A DNA stretch of 64,000 nt from Piscicola geometra. Lineage: Eukaryota; Annelida; Clitellata; Hirudinida; Piscicolidae. Under the pieces are notes generated by a model. The model searched no databases. It was not told the DNA's origin and saw only the letters and a list, made by a program, of their open reading frames with translations. Location of the stretch: NCBI GenBank assembly GCA_943735955.1, contig OX030962.1, positions 7,290,962-7,354,961 on the forward strand, written 5' to 3'. A program made the translations under genes and the position numbers. Below, piece after piece: positions 32,249-64,000 of this stretch. Within the stretch, counting starts at the first letter, position 1, and every line of letters starts with the position of its first letter.

Positions 32249-35200
32249 ACCACATCAACCACCCGTATAACCACAATCTCATTTATAGTCACCCTGGATG
32301 ATCTAATAAGCACACATTCCTTGAATAATGGGATAATGGAAAAGCAGAGGTTTATAGCTCTGCAGCTGATGGATATTTAAAAGTGTCTCGTTGTGGTCAA
32401 ATCATGGGTGGGGTAGGGGGGTGTATTGGTTGGTGGCTATATGGGATGGAGTTGGTTTGGTGAGGGATGATTTGGTTTTGGGATAGAGAAGATAAGGATG
32501 GTTTACGGAATATTTGGATTGAGAGATGACGGATTAAATTATTTATAAATACTGGTAATTGAAGGATGGAGTGAGAGTATGAATGGAAGAGGGATGAATA
32601 AATAGAGGAGTAAAAGTGCCGAACACTTAGGCTGAGATTGATGGGGCTATGATGGCTAGACGATTGTGATTAACTGGTGACATAACCGCTCTATTGATGT
32701 CTCTGTGCTCACCTGTGTATGTGTTTGTGTGTGTGTGTGTGTGTGTGGGGAGAGGAGGGGGGTAGGTAGGTGTGTTTGTGTGTGTGTGTATTTGTGTGAG
32801 GGGGGAATGTGGGTGTGTTTGTGTGTGTTCATACCTATCCAATGAAATTTTTATATTTTAGGAATTTTCTCATTATAGATTCTAGAATTTGAATGATTAA
32901 GATCGGCGTTTAATTAAGGGTAGTAATTGCCACTTTTTCATTACTTATTTTTATTTCTTCCAAAAATGAAAAGAAAGCCAATTCTGAAATAATTATCTGG
33001 GAGATCTATTAATTCTATTTATTTTCATTTCATAACCAAAATATAAGTGCCTTTCAGTACAAAAGTATGTAGGTATCTTCACAGCTATCTACCATGCTAA
33101 TGATGAAGATTTCTAATAATTCAATTCGTTATCAAGAGTAGAGGATCTTTTAAGTTTAAAGAAAATGGTTTTTGTAGTTGAATGATTTTCTCGTTGAATA
33201 TAAATATATTTTTTAAATTCAGTGAATAATCTATAATTAAACTTTAAAATATATTGGAAAGGTGGTGGTGATGGTTGAGTGCTTTGATAACAATGGTTTA
33301 CAGAGAGGAATTGAGGTGTTGAAAATATGAAGATGGATGGAGGGATGAGGAGGGTGGTGGAGGTTTAAGAATGAATTTGGAGTGAATATGGTTAGCAATC
33401 GTGATGGGTGGTGTTGGATGCCCTGTTGATGGACGGTATGTGCCTGTGTTTGGCTTTCAACTCACACTTTTCTTATAGCTATTCAATCATATCTCTTCAT
33501 CCTCTCCATAAACCTTACAAAGGATTTTTTTTTAATTTATAAAAATAAATTAGTGTGAATTCTTAAGGACTTGAATGTTTTTGTTTCGTCCAATTTTTAT
33601 CTCTCCCATAATCAACGAGAATTTTTCGTTTGCATCCGTCTTTAGTTCACTCTTTTTTTTTAACTATATAATAGATATTTTCATGTAAAAATTTGATTAC
33701 TTTTTTGTTTATTTGGCAGTGATCTGTTGATAATTATATTTTTATTACATTAATAAACACCCTATTTACACTTCACTTAGGATACATTTTTCTTAGTTAA
33801 ATACTTTATAGAAAGTTTGAATAATAATGCAAATAAAATTGAAATGTGAAATTTTTATTTTTCAAATTTAAGACCTTTTTATTGCTTTTATTAAGTGTTT
33901 GTTGTGGTAGCTTGCTAAGAGTCCATGCAAACATTCATTATATTTTCTACATTTTTCTTTAATTTTTTTCAGATGCAGCTATTTTATTTGTAATTCTGTA
34001 ACATATTTTCTATTTAATATTTTAAAAGTTCATATTTTGAATCGAATATATAAATCTTTATTTCTATCCAACTCAAAATGGGCGAAAATTTGAATAATAC
34101 AACCTATAAAAAGAGTTGATCTTAAAACTCTCAAACACTTCTTTGGGCTCTTTGTGAATTTATGACCCGTATATCAGCCATTTATTCTTTTCATTTTCCT
34201 TTTTACTCATTTATATATATATATATATAAATTTTTTCATTTCTTGCAAATTGTATAAAAAATATTTTTCATAATATTTTATTATATATTTAATTTGTCA
34301 TATTTTAACTAATTTTATTTGATATTCATATGACACTTTATTGCTTTTAGGAGGATTTTGTTACACCTCGTACCAAATGCAAATTATTCTGCAATTCCGG
34401 GTCACATTGCATGCCGGCATTTATGAATCAATCACTTACTATTTGCGTCCAGATGCCTTCTGCGTGTCTTTTTAGGCGCCTTATCTTTTTTATTATTTAC
34501 GATTGTTTAAATATTCGAAAATATTCTAACTTTTAACACCTTTAGTCTCTTTTCAACTTAATGCCAGTATACATTATATTCCACATCAGCATTTATTATT
34601 TTCATAATTCATATTGTTATCATTTATCAACTCAAATAAAAAATTCTGCCATCAAGTCACTAATAAATCTGCATGAATATGTTGCTTGCACCACCAACAG
34701 CTAAAAAACCACCCGCCCATTAGCCACCACCAAGGTAACAACCACCACCACCAAGGTAACAACCATTCCTGTGAAGTCCTTGATTGCGCCTTTATTAAGT
34801 CCCAGGGGTAAGACGTCCTCTTGCATTGATTTGTTGCTACAAACTTTATGGTGCTTTAACGCTTTTATGACTGGATCAATTTTATTGTTTTATATACATA
34901 AATATTTTATATTTATTGGCATTTTTTTGGATATATATATATATATATGTGTTTAAACGTTCATTGGATTGTATAACAATTATATCATCATCTCCATCAT
35001 CATATTGTCATCAGCATCATCATCATCAGCATATTGTCATTGTCATACAATACCCTCAAAGATCAATCAGATTAGCGACCTGCACTCACGACTAATCAGC
35101 TGCAACCCTGCATTAGCCACCTTAGACCATTGTCTAAGCATTCTCTTTCTCATAACACCACATGTGCACATAAATTCAATTATTGTGCATACACACATAC

Positions 35201-35587
35201 AAACACACACACACATATGCATGCATACTCACATACAAACACACACACACACATTCATGCATACACACATACAAACACACACACACATTCATGGATGCAC
35301 ACATACAAAAACACACGCACACACATGCATGAATGCACATTTTATGCGCTCATTCGGGAATTGTGGCTTTATAAGGTTGATCATTGTTTGAAGAAAAGAA
35401 TGCCATGTCCAGGACTGTAACGGCTTTTAAACTGTATATTATTATAATATTCTCGCCTTTACCAACACACAAACTAACACACACACACACCACACACACA
35501 CACACCTACACAAACACACACATCACACAAACATACACACCACACACACACACACACACCACACAAACAAACACACCACACAAACAC

Positions 35588-35620
<33 letters not shown>

Positions 35621-35984
35621 GCAGCTATATAAGGCATTGTTCTGGTGTGAGTTCGATTCACTCATAAATGACGGTATTCTGAAATCGTGGAATACTTTGC
35701 ATTCTGAGAATTAGTGTTGTCGCAGGTTGTTGCTTTTGTTGTTGTTGTTATTGTGGCGTTGTTATGATTTTAGATTGATTGTTTATCAGTGCAATCATTC
35801 ATGCATAAAAGAATTTTTATGTATTTAGGTGTATCTCAATTGGCGTGTTTGTTTACATTTTCATTTTCATTTTCATTTGTTATTTTTATTTTAGCATCCT
35901 GTTATTTGCATAATAAAAATGTTCAACATAAATTGTTAAATATTTAAAATTAGAAATAACTTTTTTTAATATCTTTTTTTCCAG
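28029..35984. other. long AT-rich stretch without recognisable exons
   Basis: Probably the first intron of the 1,076-aa gene. It contains microsatellites: (AAT)n at 29276-29310, CACACTAACACATAA repeats near 29850-29935, GATGATGGTGGT near 30995-31070, TG-rich 31967-32055, (CAT)n 32160-32250, TG-rich 32715-32830, and CA-rich 35190-35320 and 35466-35620. Short open frames here lack similarity, splice context or Kozak support. Confidence 0.5.
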
Positions 35985-36025
35985 TACATCAACTGGAGTA
36001 AGTAATCAAAGCAGAAAAAATCACC

Positions 36026-39000
36026 ATGGGGAATAAAAATTCCAGTTTGAAAGGAGAAGTCCCAGCCATCATCATCAGCACCACCACTGCCACTCCATCC
36101 ACCACTGCTGCTGCGAGCAAATCAGAAAAAAAACTAAAAAAAGAAAAATCAATAAAAATTAAAAACTCATCTACCACCAACATCTCCATCAACCACACGA
36201 ATGATTTAAACAACAACAACAACAATGGCAACAACGGTAGTGTAAAGAACAAAAAACAAAAGGATAAGAGATCAAAGAGCATCGACAACATCAACAACAA
36301 CAAGACAACAACACCCTCCTACACGCCTTCGGTCTTCAAGTCGCCCTCCAACCTGCCCACCGATGGTCTGGGCAACAAGCAACTGAGCTGTGTCATCCTG
36401 CCTGACCAGCAACTCGACATTAAGGTGCTTTGGATGCCTTCTCTTCATCCACCTATTCATTCATCCATCCAGTCATTCATCCACCTATTCAGTTATCCAT
36501 CCATTCAGTCATTCATCCATCCAGTCATTCATCCATCCAGTCATTCATCCATCCAGTCATTCATCCATCCAGTCATTCATCCACCTATTCATTCATTCAT
36601 CCAGTCATTCATCCATCCAGTCATTCATCCATCCAGTCATTCATCCATCCAGTCATTCATCCATCCAGTCATTCATCCATCCAGTCATTCATCCATCCAG
36701 TCATTCATCCATCCAGTCATTCATCCATCCAGTCATTCATCCATCCAGTCATTCATTCATCCAGTCATTCATCCATCCAGCCATTCATCCATCCAGTCAT
36801 TCATCCATCCAGTCATTCATCCATCCAGTCATCCATCCATCCAGTCATTCATTCATCCAGTCATTCATCCATCCAGTCATTCATCCATCCAGTCATTAAT
36901 CCATCCAGTCATTCATTCATCCATCCAGTCATTCATCCATCCAGTCATTCATCCATCCTGTCATTCATCCATCCAGTCATTCATCCATTCACGCATTTAT
37001 TCACCAATTCTTCCCTCCATCCACCCATTCATTTATTCATCCCATCATTCAGGCTGTTTTTTATTTTAATTGCGCATTTAACTATCTTATAACGCCTCTA
37101 TAGAGAGTTCTTCTAGTCAGCGGCTGTAAAGGCATTTGTGCTGTGATGTTGTAAGCGATTGCTAGAATTGAGGTTGGCTGATGCTATCGAGAATTTGAAT
37201 CAGATTTGCATTCAGATTAGGGTTTAAACGAAGATTTTAATGACGATTTAGATTCCAATTCTTTTCAATGCTTGCCTTATTAAGCGCTCAGTACGGGCCG
37301 GGAAATGATGGTATGTAGCATGGGATTCTTGATATAGCATATATGCTTCTAGGTATGCATGAATGGAATACAATTAATTATAATTGTTTATCCTCCGCCT
37401 CTCAGGTGTACAAGAAAAACAGGGATTCCATCGCAGACAAGCATCTGACCATCCAGAGGTGTGTTTGTATGTGTGTTTGTGTTTCACTTGTATGTATGTG
37501 TCTTTGTGTGTGTGTCTTTGTGTGTGTGTTTGTGCTTGAATTTGTATGTGTGTTTGTGTGCGTTTTTGTATTTCTGTTGGCGAAATAGAATGTATGGGTG
37601 TAGATACGAAATGTAATGTATGTGTGTTTATACAAAACATAATGTATGTTTGTGTTGAGGCAATATAGGATGTATGTTTGTTGATACGAAATATGATTTA
37701 TCTGTATATAAATGTAGACTATCGTTCTAAAAATGTTTTATCAGCCTTTTATGATAAAAGTTTTATCTTCTTGTTTTTCTCAACTTTATTACTCGAGAAT
37801 TCTATACAAAGTGATTTTTATCACGTAACTTTGAAAAATAAAAAAATCCTTAATGCGCTTCATTTCTTTAACCTCGAAATGCCATCTTTATACATTTGTG
37901 TATGATACCTTGAGATGGTATAAAGATTGAAAACACAAATAATAATAATAATAATAATAAATAAATAATAATAATAAATAATAATAAATAATATTAGATA
38001 ATAATAAATAATAATAATAATAATAATATTCCTGAGTAATAATTTTTCAAAATCTATGAATACAAACGAGCTGTCTATGACTGCCTGTAAACACACTACA
38101 CTATGCCCTTCACTCCATCTATTTCAATCTCTTTGAATTATTTAATGCTAGATTTCAATTCCAAAGTAACAACAGCAAATGATTCCACTATTCCATCCAT
38201 CATGCTTAAGACTGGCTATTCACATGGTCACCACACTCGCACCACCACCACGGTCACCACACGCCCACCACTTCCACCACCACGGTCACCACTTCCACCA
38301 CGGTCACCACACTTCCACCACCACGGTCACCACTTCACACGGCCGCCACTTCCACCACCACGGTCACCACACGCCCACCACTTCCACCACCACGGTCACC
38401 ACCTCTTCCACCACCACGGTCACCACACGCCCACCACTTCCACCACCACCACGACGGCAGGGCGCAGAGGACCAGGTCGCTGCAGAGGTCTCGCAGTTCG
38501 GCACTGCGCAAGAGCACCGACACCCTGACCAGCACCTCGTCCAGACAACCCAGGCTAGTTGTTGCTTCTGTTGTTGCTGTTGTTTTTGTCTTTGTCTTCG
38601 TTGTTGTGTCTGTTTATGTTGCGTTTTTCAGTGTTTTTATTTGTCGCTTTCATTATTATGATGATAATCAATATTATTTTTATTGCTGTTGTTTTTATTT
38701 ACTTTTTTTATAGTAATTTTTGGACATTTTGTTAATTAGTAAACATGGGTTGTAAAGTAATAAACCCATCAATGTCAAGCATTATCTCACATTAGTCATT
38801 TTTATCTTTTTATCTCCGAGTCACTACATAATATGCTAAATCCACTTCAAATTAAACCACCCCCCATCATCATCCCAACAAAAGAGAAAGTCTTATCACT
38901 CACCAAATCATCAATGCAAACATCCCATCCCATCCCATCTCACTCCATCCTATCCTATCCCATCTTATCCCATCCCATCCCACAGATATCCAATGGCTAA

Positions 39001-41921
39001 TCCATACCAGGCCTCTTTGCTCCTAGAAGAGGATGTGGTGATGGATGATTTGCCCGGTGGAATGAAGGGTGGGTTGTGGTTGTTGTCGTTGGTGGTAGTT
39101 GGTGGTGGGTTTTGGTTGGTCGTGGTTGTTGTGGGTGTGGTTGTTGTGGTGTGGTGGTTGTGGTGTGGTTGTTGTTGGCTTGTTGTTATAGATGAAGGGG
39201 TGAAAGTTGTTGTTCTGGTTGTATCTTGGGGTTGCATAGTTGATGGGTGTTTAGGAGAGGCTCAGGTCAATAAAATAAAATATTAAATCCATTTTTAAAC
39301 GAAACCGCTACGATGCAGGCGTGGTCTTTCCTTGCGAGGAGAAGATTCAGCGACACAAACTCCTCTTCGAGAGAAGCTTCCAGGAGTTGTTCGTCGACTA
39401 CTACTACACGTCTCTGCAGGAGATCGTCCAACTCTCCGCCATCATCATCGCTTATAAACGCATCACCGAGGAAGACGACGCCGAAGTCAGTTACGACCCG
39501 ATCAATCTGTACCAGTACATCAGAGGGGATGGCGAGGTGCCGGTCGATTTGTTTGTTCCTCCCAACGATGGGGTGTATATCCCAGCACTGCCGTTGAATT
39601 CGTTGGCAGCGTTGTCAGCGTTGAGAGGGGTGGAAGATGTGGAAGAGCAGTTGCGGGTTTGTCATGAACTGGTGCGATGCGTCGTCGGCGATGCTTGCAA
39701 GGAGCTGTCGGGCGTTTACGAGTATCAAGTATCGGTGCTGAGTGACCAGGCGTCGGTCGAGACCGCTGGACGACACGCGGCTGAACGAGCGATCGAGTAC
39801 CTGCGCAGTGGCAACCGATTCGTCGAGAGAGACTCAATCGTCGAGGGCGTCGCTTACCTGCCCGTGGAAGATGCAGTGACGAACAACAAGACGCAGTTTG
39901 TGTCGGCCATCTTGGGCGATGATCGGGAGTTCAAGTGGGACGTCTCGAAGATGTTCAACGCGTGCGCACTGCGACTTTTCGAGAACCAACAACACTACTA
40001 CAACTACGACCAATCCATCAACCCCACCAATGAAAACTGGGAGAGCAGTCTCTTCCTCAGCAATTCCACTTCTTCTCCGCTCACATACGGATACAGGGGA
40101 GCAATTTTCAAGAAGGATATCGAATCCGCTAGGGATGTGATTTCACAAGTGGATCTGGACCTCTTCACGGACGCCACACACAATCTCCATGGTGACATTC
40201 ACCGTTACTATGTGCCCATCGATGTGAAGAAGAGGAAGGCTGTCATCCGTTCACTCTTCCGTCACCCCACCCACCGCCACCCCTCCCAACTCCTCCACTC
40301 CCCTACCTCCTCTTCCTCTTCCAGACATTTCAGCCGCTGTTCCAACTCATTGCCACAAGAACAACACAACCACCACCATTACAACAACAACAACAGCCAC
40401 TACAACAACCACTACCAACATGACTCCAGACTCAGCAAGCAGTCTGGGGTTGTTCTAACAGCCGCAGACGAGTCCATTAGATCCACCCTGGTTGCTAGGG
40501 CGCCAGAGAGAGGTACGTTGCTTAGCAACGACTCCGAGGTGACGATTGTCAACGCTGGAGAAGCAGCCAGGAATACCCACGCTTCCAACAGTCCTGCTGA
40601 TGCTGGACACGACTATGGACGCAGAGTCACCCACAACTCCCATTATGTCTATGATAACTACCACCACAACAACAACAACAACATTAATGGTAACGGTAGC
40701 TACCAAAACAACAACATCATTAATGGTAACTACCATCACAACAACATCAACGGCAACACCTACAACAACACCATTTCAAACGGTCGCTTATCGAACTTGT
40801 CACAAAGGCCTGAAAGCAATTTCCCGCGCAACTCCCGCGCCACACAGTCCTACCACACCATGCACGCCCCCAACAACAACTACAACAATCTCAACCCAAA
40901 TGGCTTCCAAAACCACAACAACTACAACAATCTTAACGTAAATAGCTACAACAACTACAACAACCCCCCCTACAAGAACCTTGTTAAACGTAGATCAGCC
41001 AAGCTTTCGCCATCATACGATATCACACCTAACAACAACTACCACAATAACAACAACGGTTATAACAACAACAGTAGTTTTAACAACAACAACAACTACC
41101 ATAACAACAACAACAACGCACCAAACGCCGTTTTCGAAACTAGTTTCGACTACAACAGCGATCAGGTGATCGTTAATGAGGTCACTGAAAACCAGATTTT
41201 TCAAAATGGGGTCAACCCGCCTGACGCCAACGGGATGAGTAATGGCGATGTCGTTATCAAGAATGGCTTTAGTGACTCTGCTATGAGAAATGGCAAAAAT
41301 GCCTACGTTAGTGATGATGTCTTTGAGGTTGCTAATGGTAACGGTATCAATGGGTATCCAGGGGATGTCATTGTGGTTGCTAATGGTAACGGGATCAATG
41401 GATTTGCTGGGAATAAAAGTGGTCCCAAACTCCCTCCCAAACCACCACAGAGAACGGTATCATCATCATCACGTCCCTCCCTCCCCATCACCACAAGCAA
41501 TATCCCAAACAAGGGGGTACTATTGAATAGAAATACCGTCGCTAACTGCAGCAACGGCGTGAGGCACGCAGATGTTAACGGTAACGGGCATGCGCACATG
41601 AATGGAGGAAATGGGCAGGAAGAGAAAAAAGACTTTTTGGATTTCGGATCATTTCTGAAGTTGGTCGAGAAACAAAACGCTAACTTGAAATCGTTCGATC
41701 AGAAAATCGAGAATTTCAAGAAAACTACCATCTTCACCAAGAACCCTGACGATGATCCAACCAATCAAAACGCAAAAGAAAATGGCGGTTTTCCAAAAAA
41801 TGGCAAGAGCCATATTTTTTTGAATAACAGCAATAATCTAGAGGATTCTTCGCATCTGCAACAGCCACAGAGTCCCATCTCGAACCGTCCCAGCAGCAAG
41901 CTTGCCTTCTCAAACGTTTAA
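36026..41921 (+). CDS. unrecognised 1,076-aa protein, myristoylation-like N-terminus, Asn-rich
   Basis: I do not recognise the family. Coding exons: 36026-36424, 37406-37458, 38461-38553, 38986-39068, 39319-41921. They total 3,231 bases with continuous phase. An untranslated acceptor TTTTTTTCCAG at 35984 and an ideal start context ATCACCATGG choose the start. Residues 1-7 (MGNKNSS) match the N-myristoylation pattern (Gly2, Ser6). A Lys/Ser/Asn-rich basic region and an Arg/Ser segment (RTRSLQRSRSSALRK) follow. The core (about residues 212-500) has normal globular composition with helices, e.g. QELFVDYYYTSLQEIV and NSLAALSALRGVEDVEEQL. The last half is Asn-rich low complexity with a polyproline SH3-ligand-like KLPPKPPQR. 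A membrane-associated cytoplasmic adaptor is a guess from composition. Intron 3 appears to use a GC donor (CCCAG|GCTAGT). Confidence 0.8.
36440..37045. repeat. 16-bp CATCCATCCAGTCATT array in intron 1
   Basis: About 35 copies of a 16-bp unit, with some 12-bp and 20-bp variants, in the first coding intron of the 1,076-aa gene, about 15 bp after the donor. Every unit carries CCAG, a 3' splice-site-like sequence on the transcribed strand. The unit's open frames on this strand are not coding. Confidence 0.95.
37930..38030. repeat. (AAT)n/(AATA)n microsatellite
   Basis: Interrupted AAT repeat in the second intron of the 1,076-aa gene. Confidence 0.93.
38225..38455. repeat. CACCACGGTCACCACACG-type minisatellite before an acceptor
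   Basis: Units mixing CACCACGGTCACCAC and CGCCCACCACTTCCAC run to within 10 bp of the CGACGGCAG acceptor of exon 3. They are C/A-rich on the transcribed strand. Confidence 0.9.
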
Positions 41922-42433
41922 CCTATCAGCACTTTTCACGACTTTTTGTGACTATATCTATAAATATTCATGCCTCTAAATATGAACGTTTGTTATTTCT
42001 TTCACTTTTCCATGGTGCCATTTACGTGTTTGGTGCTATAGAGATTGCATGTGTGTATTCGAGCCTTGCAGTTCAAGAGTTGAACATTTCATATCAGAAG
42101 TTCATTTGTTTGATGATTATTTCTATACATTCGAATAGTATTTATTGAAAGCTTTTCAAAAACATTTCAATGTTCTTCATCATTGTAACTATTCCACTGA
42201 CCAATACACTAAGACCAACTGTGTGTTAACCTAATTATAGTTATCATTAATTTTCATTAACTTTTAAATTTAGTTAAAGTTTGAACTATCGAAATACTGT
42301 CTTAGAAGAACTTCAAATGATTGACGTGTGTTTTGTCCTCATGTGTTTTTATATGAGATTTTTGAAGAACAAGACAAACCAAGAATATCTTTTGTTTAGA
42401 AACATTTCTACTTTTTTTGTTTTTGCTGTTGAC

Positions 42434-42439
42434 AATAAA
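42434..42439 (+). terminator. poly(A) signal candidate of the 1,076-aa gene
   Basis: AATAAA about 510 bp after the stop at 41921, followed by AT-rich DNA. No closer canonical hexamer was noticed. Confidence 0.35.
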
Positions 42440-42872
42440 CCGTACAAAAACCTTAATTTGAAGAAACAACTTATATCAATTTTGAAAAGCGATGCTCTGT
42501 GGATAAATACATTTCTCTGAAACTTTCTGTATCTCTGCAAGAAACAATTAAGTTTATATGTACCAACTGTGCCAACTTTTTTATAATACTTGGTTAATTT
42601 TGTAAAAAATATTTTTAAAAAATTATAAAGAAATGCTTAAGTAAAACCCAAGCGACTAATGGGAAGTTTTATGCAATATTCTTTTTTAATGTTCAGCTCC
42701 TCCTTGAAGAATGCAACAAGAAAAGTTTTAAGAAATAATAGAAAAACATTTTTCATATATGTTATAAAATTTGAGTGCACTATAGAGGCATGATTTGATG
42801 GAGTTTAATTAGCATCAAATCAAATCATGTAGACTGTACACTAAAGAGGGAGTTTAATGAATGTACGCCTTT

Positions 42873-43458
<586 letters not shown>

Positions 43459-44028
43459 CTATATTTAAGGCTTTTGTTTATATAAAAGACATCATTCGTA
43501 CTTATAATTTGCTCAGTTACATATGGTATATGTCAAAAATGAAAAGAAAAATAATCTATATCAATGACTAGTTTGATCATGATCGGATTATGATAGTTTG
43601 CAAATGATATTAATAATAATAGGATATTATATTGAAAAAATATGTTTGCAAATATCCCATAATATATTGATTTAATACCTAATTAACTTTTCAATTTTCC
43701 ATCAGTCATTGAAAATAAAGCGGCATTTAAACTTGCAAATTTCATGGATATAAAACTATTGAACAATTTCACTACTATCAATTAAATATAAAAATGACCA
43801 TATTCATTATGAGTTTTGACGATTGGCGTTTTATCTGTAGTTGGAAAAGAATCGGCAAAATGCTAAAGAACTTACAATAATTATTAAAATCTGAAATTGA
43901 TTTTTACTTTTAATTATAATTATTAAAAGTAAAGTTTTTAAAATCTTCATAGAAGAGTTTTAAATCTAGATGGATGTCCAGACGACCACAAACCCTCCCA
44001 AGACGGAAAACACGTCTGCTTCATCATC

Positions 44029-64000
<19,972 letters not shown>

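Noticed and set aside
36390..37092. Ser-His-Pro-Ile repeat frames of 169-347 codons
   Set aside because: They read the intronic CATCCATCCAGT array past the donor of exon 1.

Overview
This is eukaryotic DNA from an animal. The genes are split by many GT-AG introns, intergenic DNA is AT-rich, and simple repeats are everywhere. The proteins I can recognise (YEATS4, DHX33, KCNQ1, and a BCH-domain protein of the BNIP2/caytaxin/PRUNE2 family) are bilaterian. Intron density, repeat style and protein divergence suggest a non-vertebrate bilaterian, perhaps a lophotrochozoan such as an annelid. That placement is inference. There is no sign of a prokaryotic operon, CRISPR array or integrated virus.

Layout. 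(1) 82-962, minus: a two-exon gene for a small secreted protein made of tandem decapeptides (SYPPGSHSSP type), with a TATA box. (2) About 3088-17014, minus: a giant gene with three mega-exons (4.4, 3.6 and 3.0 kb) encoding about 3,670 residues of acidic, Ser/Thr-rich, repetitive sequence. Five small exons follow and encode a BCH (CRAL-TRIO-like) domain. (3) 18925-19006, plus: tRNA-Ser(UGA). (4) 19180-20658, plus: YEATS4/GAS41, seven exons, 222 aa. (5) 20766-27158, minus: DHX33, a DEAH RNA helicase, 20 exons, 771 aa, tail-to-tail with YEATS4. (6) 27.9-41.9 kb, plus: a candidate non-coding first exon and a five-exon gene for an unrecognised 1,076-aa protein with an N-myristoylation-like start. 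(7) 44029-63886 and beyond, plus: the 5' part of a KCNQ1-type potassium channel (N-terminal segment and S1-S4). One intron is 13.8 kb long and carries a 5.3-kb array of an 11-bp unit.

I rebuilt exon chains by hand from splice signals, phase continuity and recalled family similarity. The DHX33, YEATS4 and 1,076-aa chains close in frame over all exons. The BCH gene keeps phase over eight exons, but its 3' end is unresolved. No functional pathway links these genes. YEATS4 (chromatin reader) and DHX33 (ribosome biogenesis) are housekeeping, while KCNQ1 and the BCH protein suggest excitable or neural tissue.

The most unusual global feature is how simple repeats sit at intron edges. Sequence after 5' splice sites is often G/T-rich (GTGG, GGATG, GTTGG). 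Sequence before 3' splice sites is often C/A-rich (CCATC, CACC, CA), always with the polarity of transcription. In several introns the two ends are complementary and could pair. Many long open frames in the window are only translations of simple repeats.
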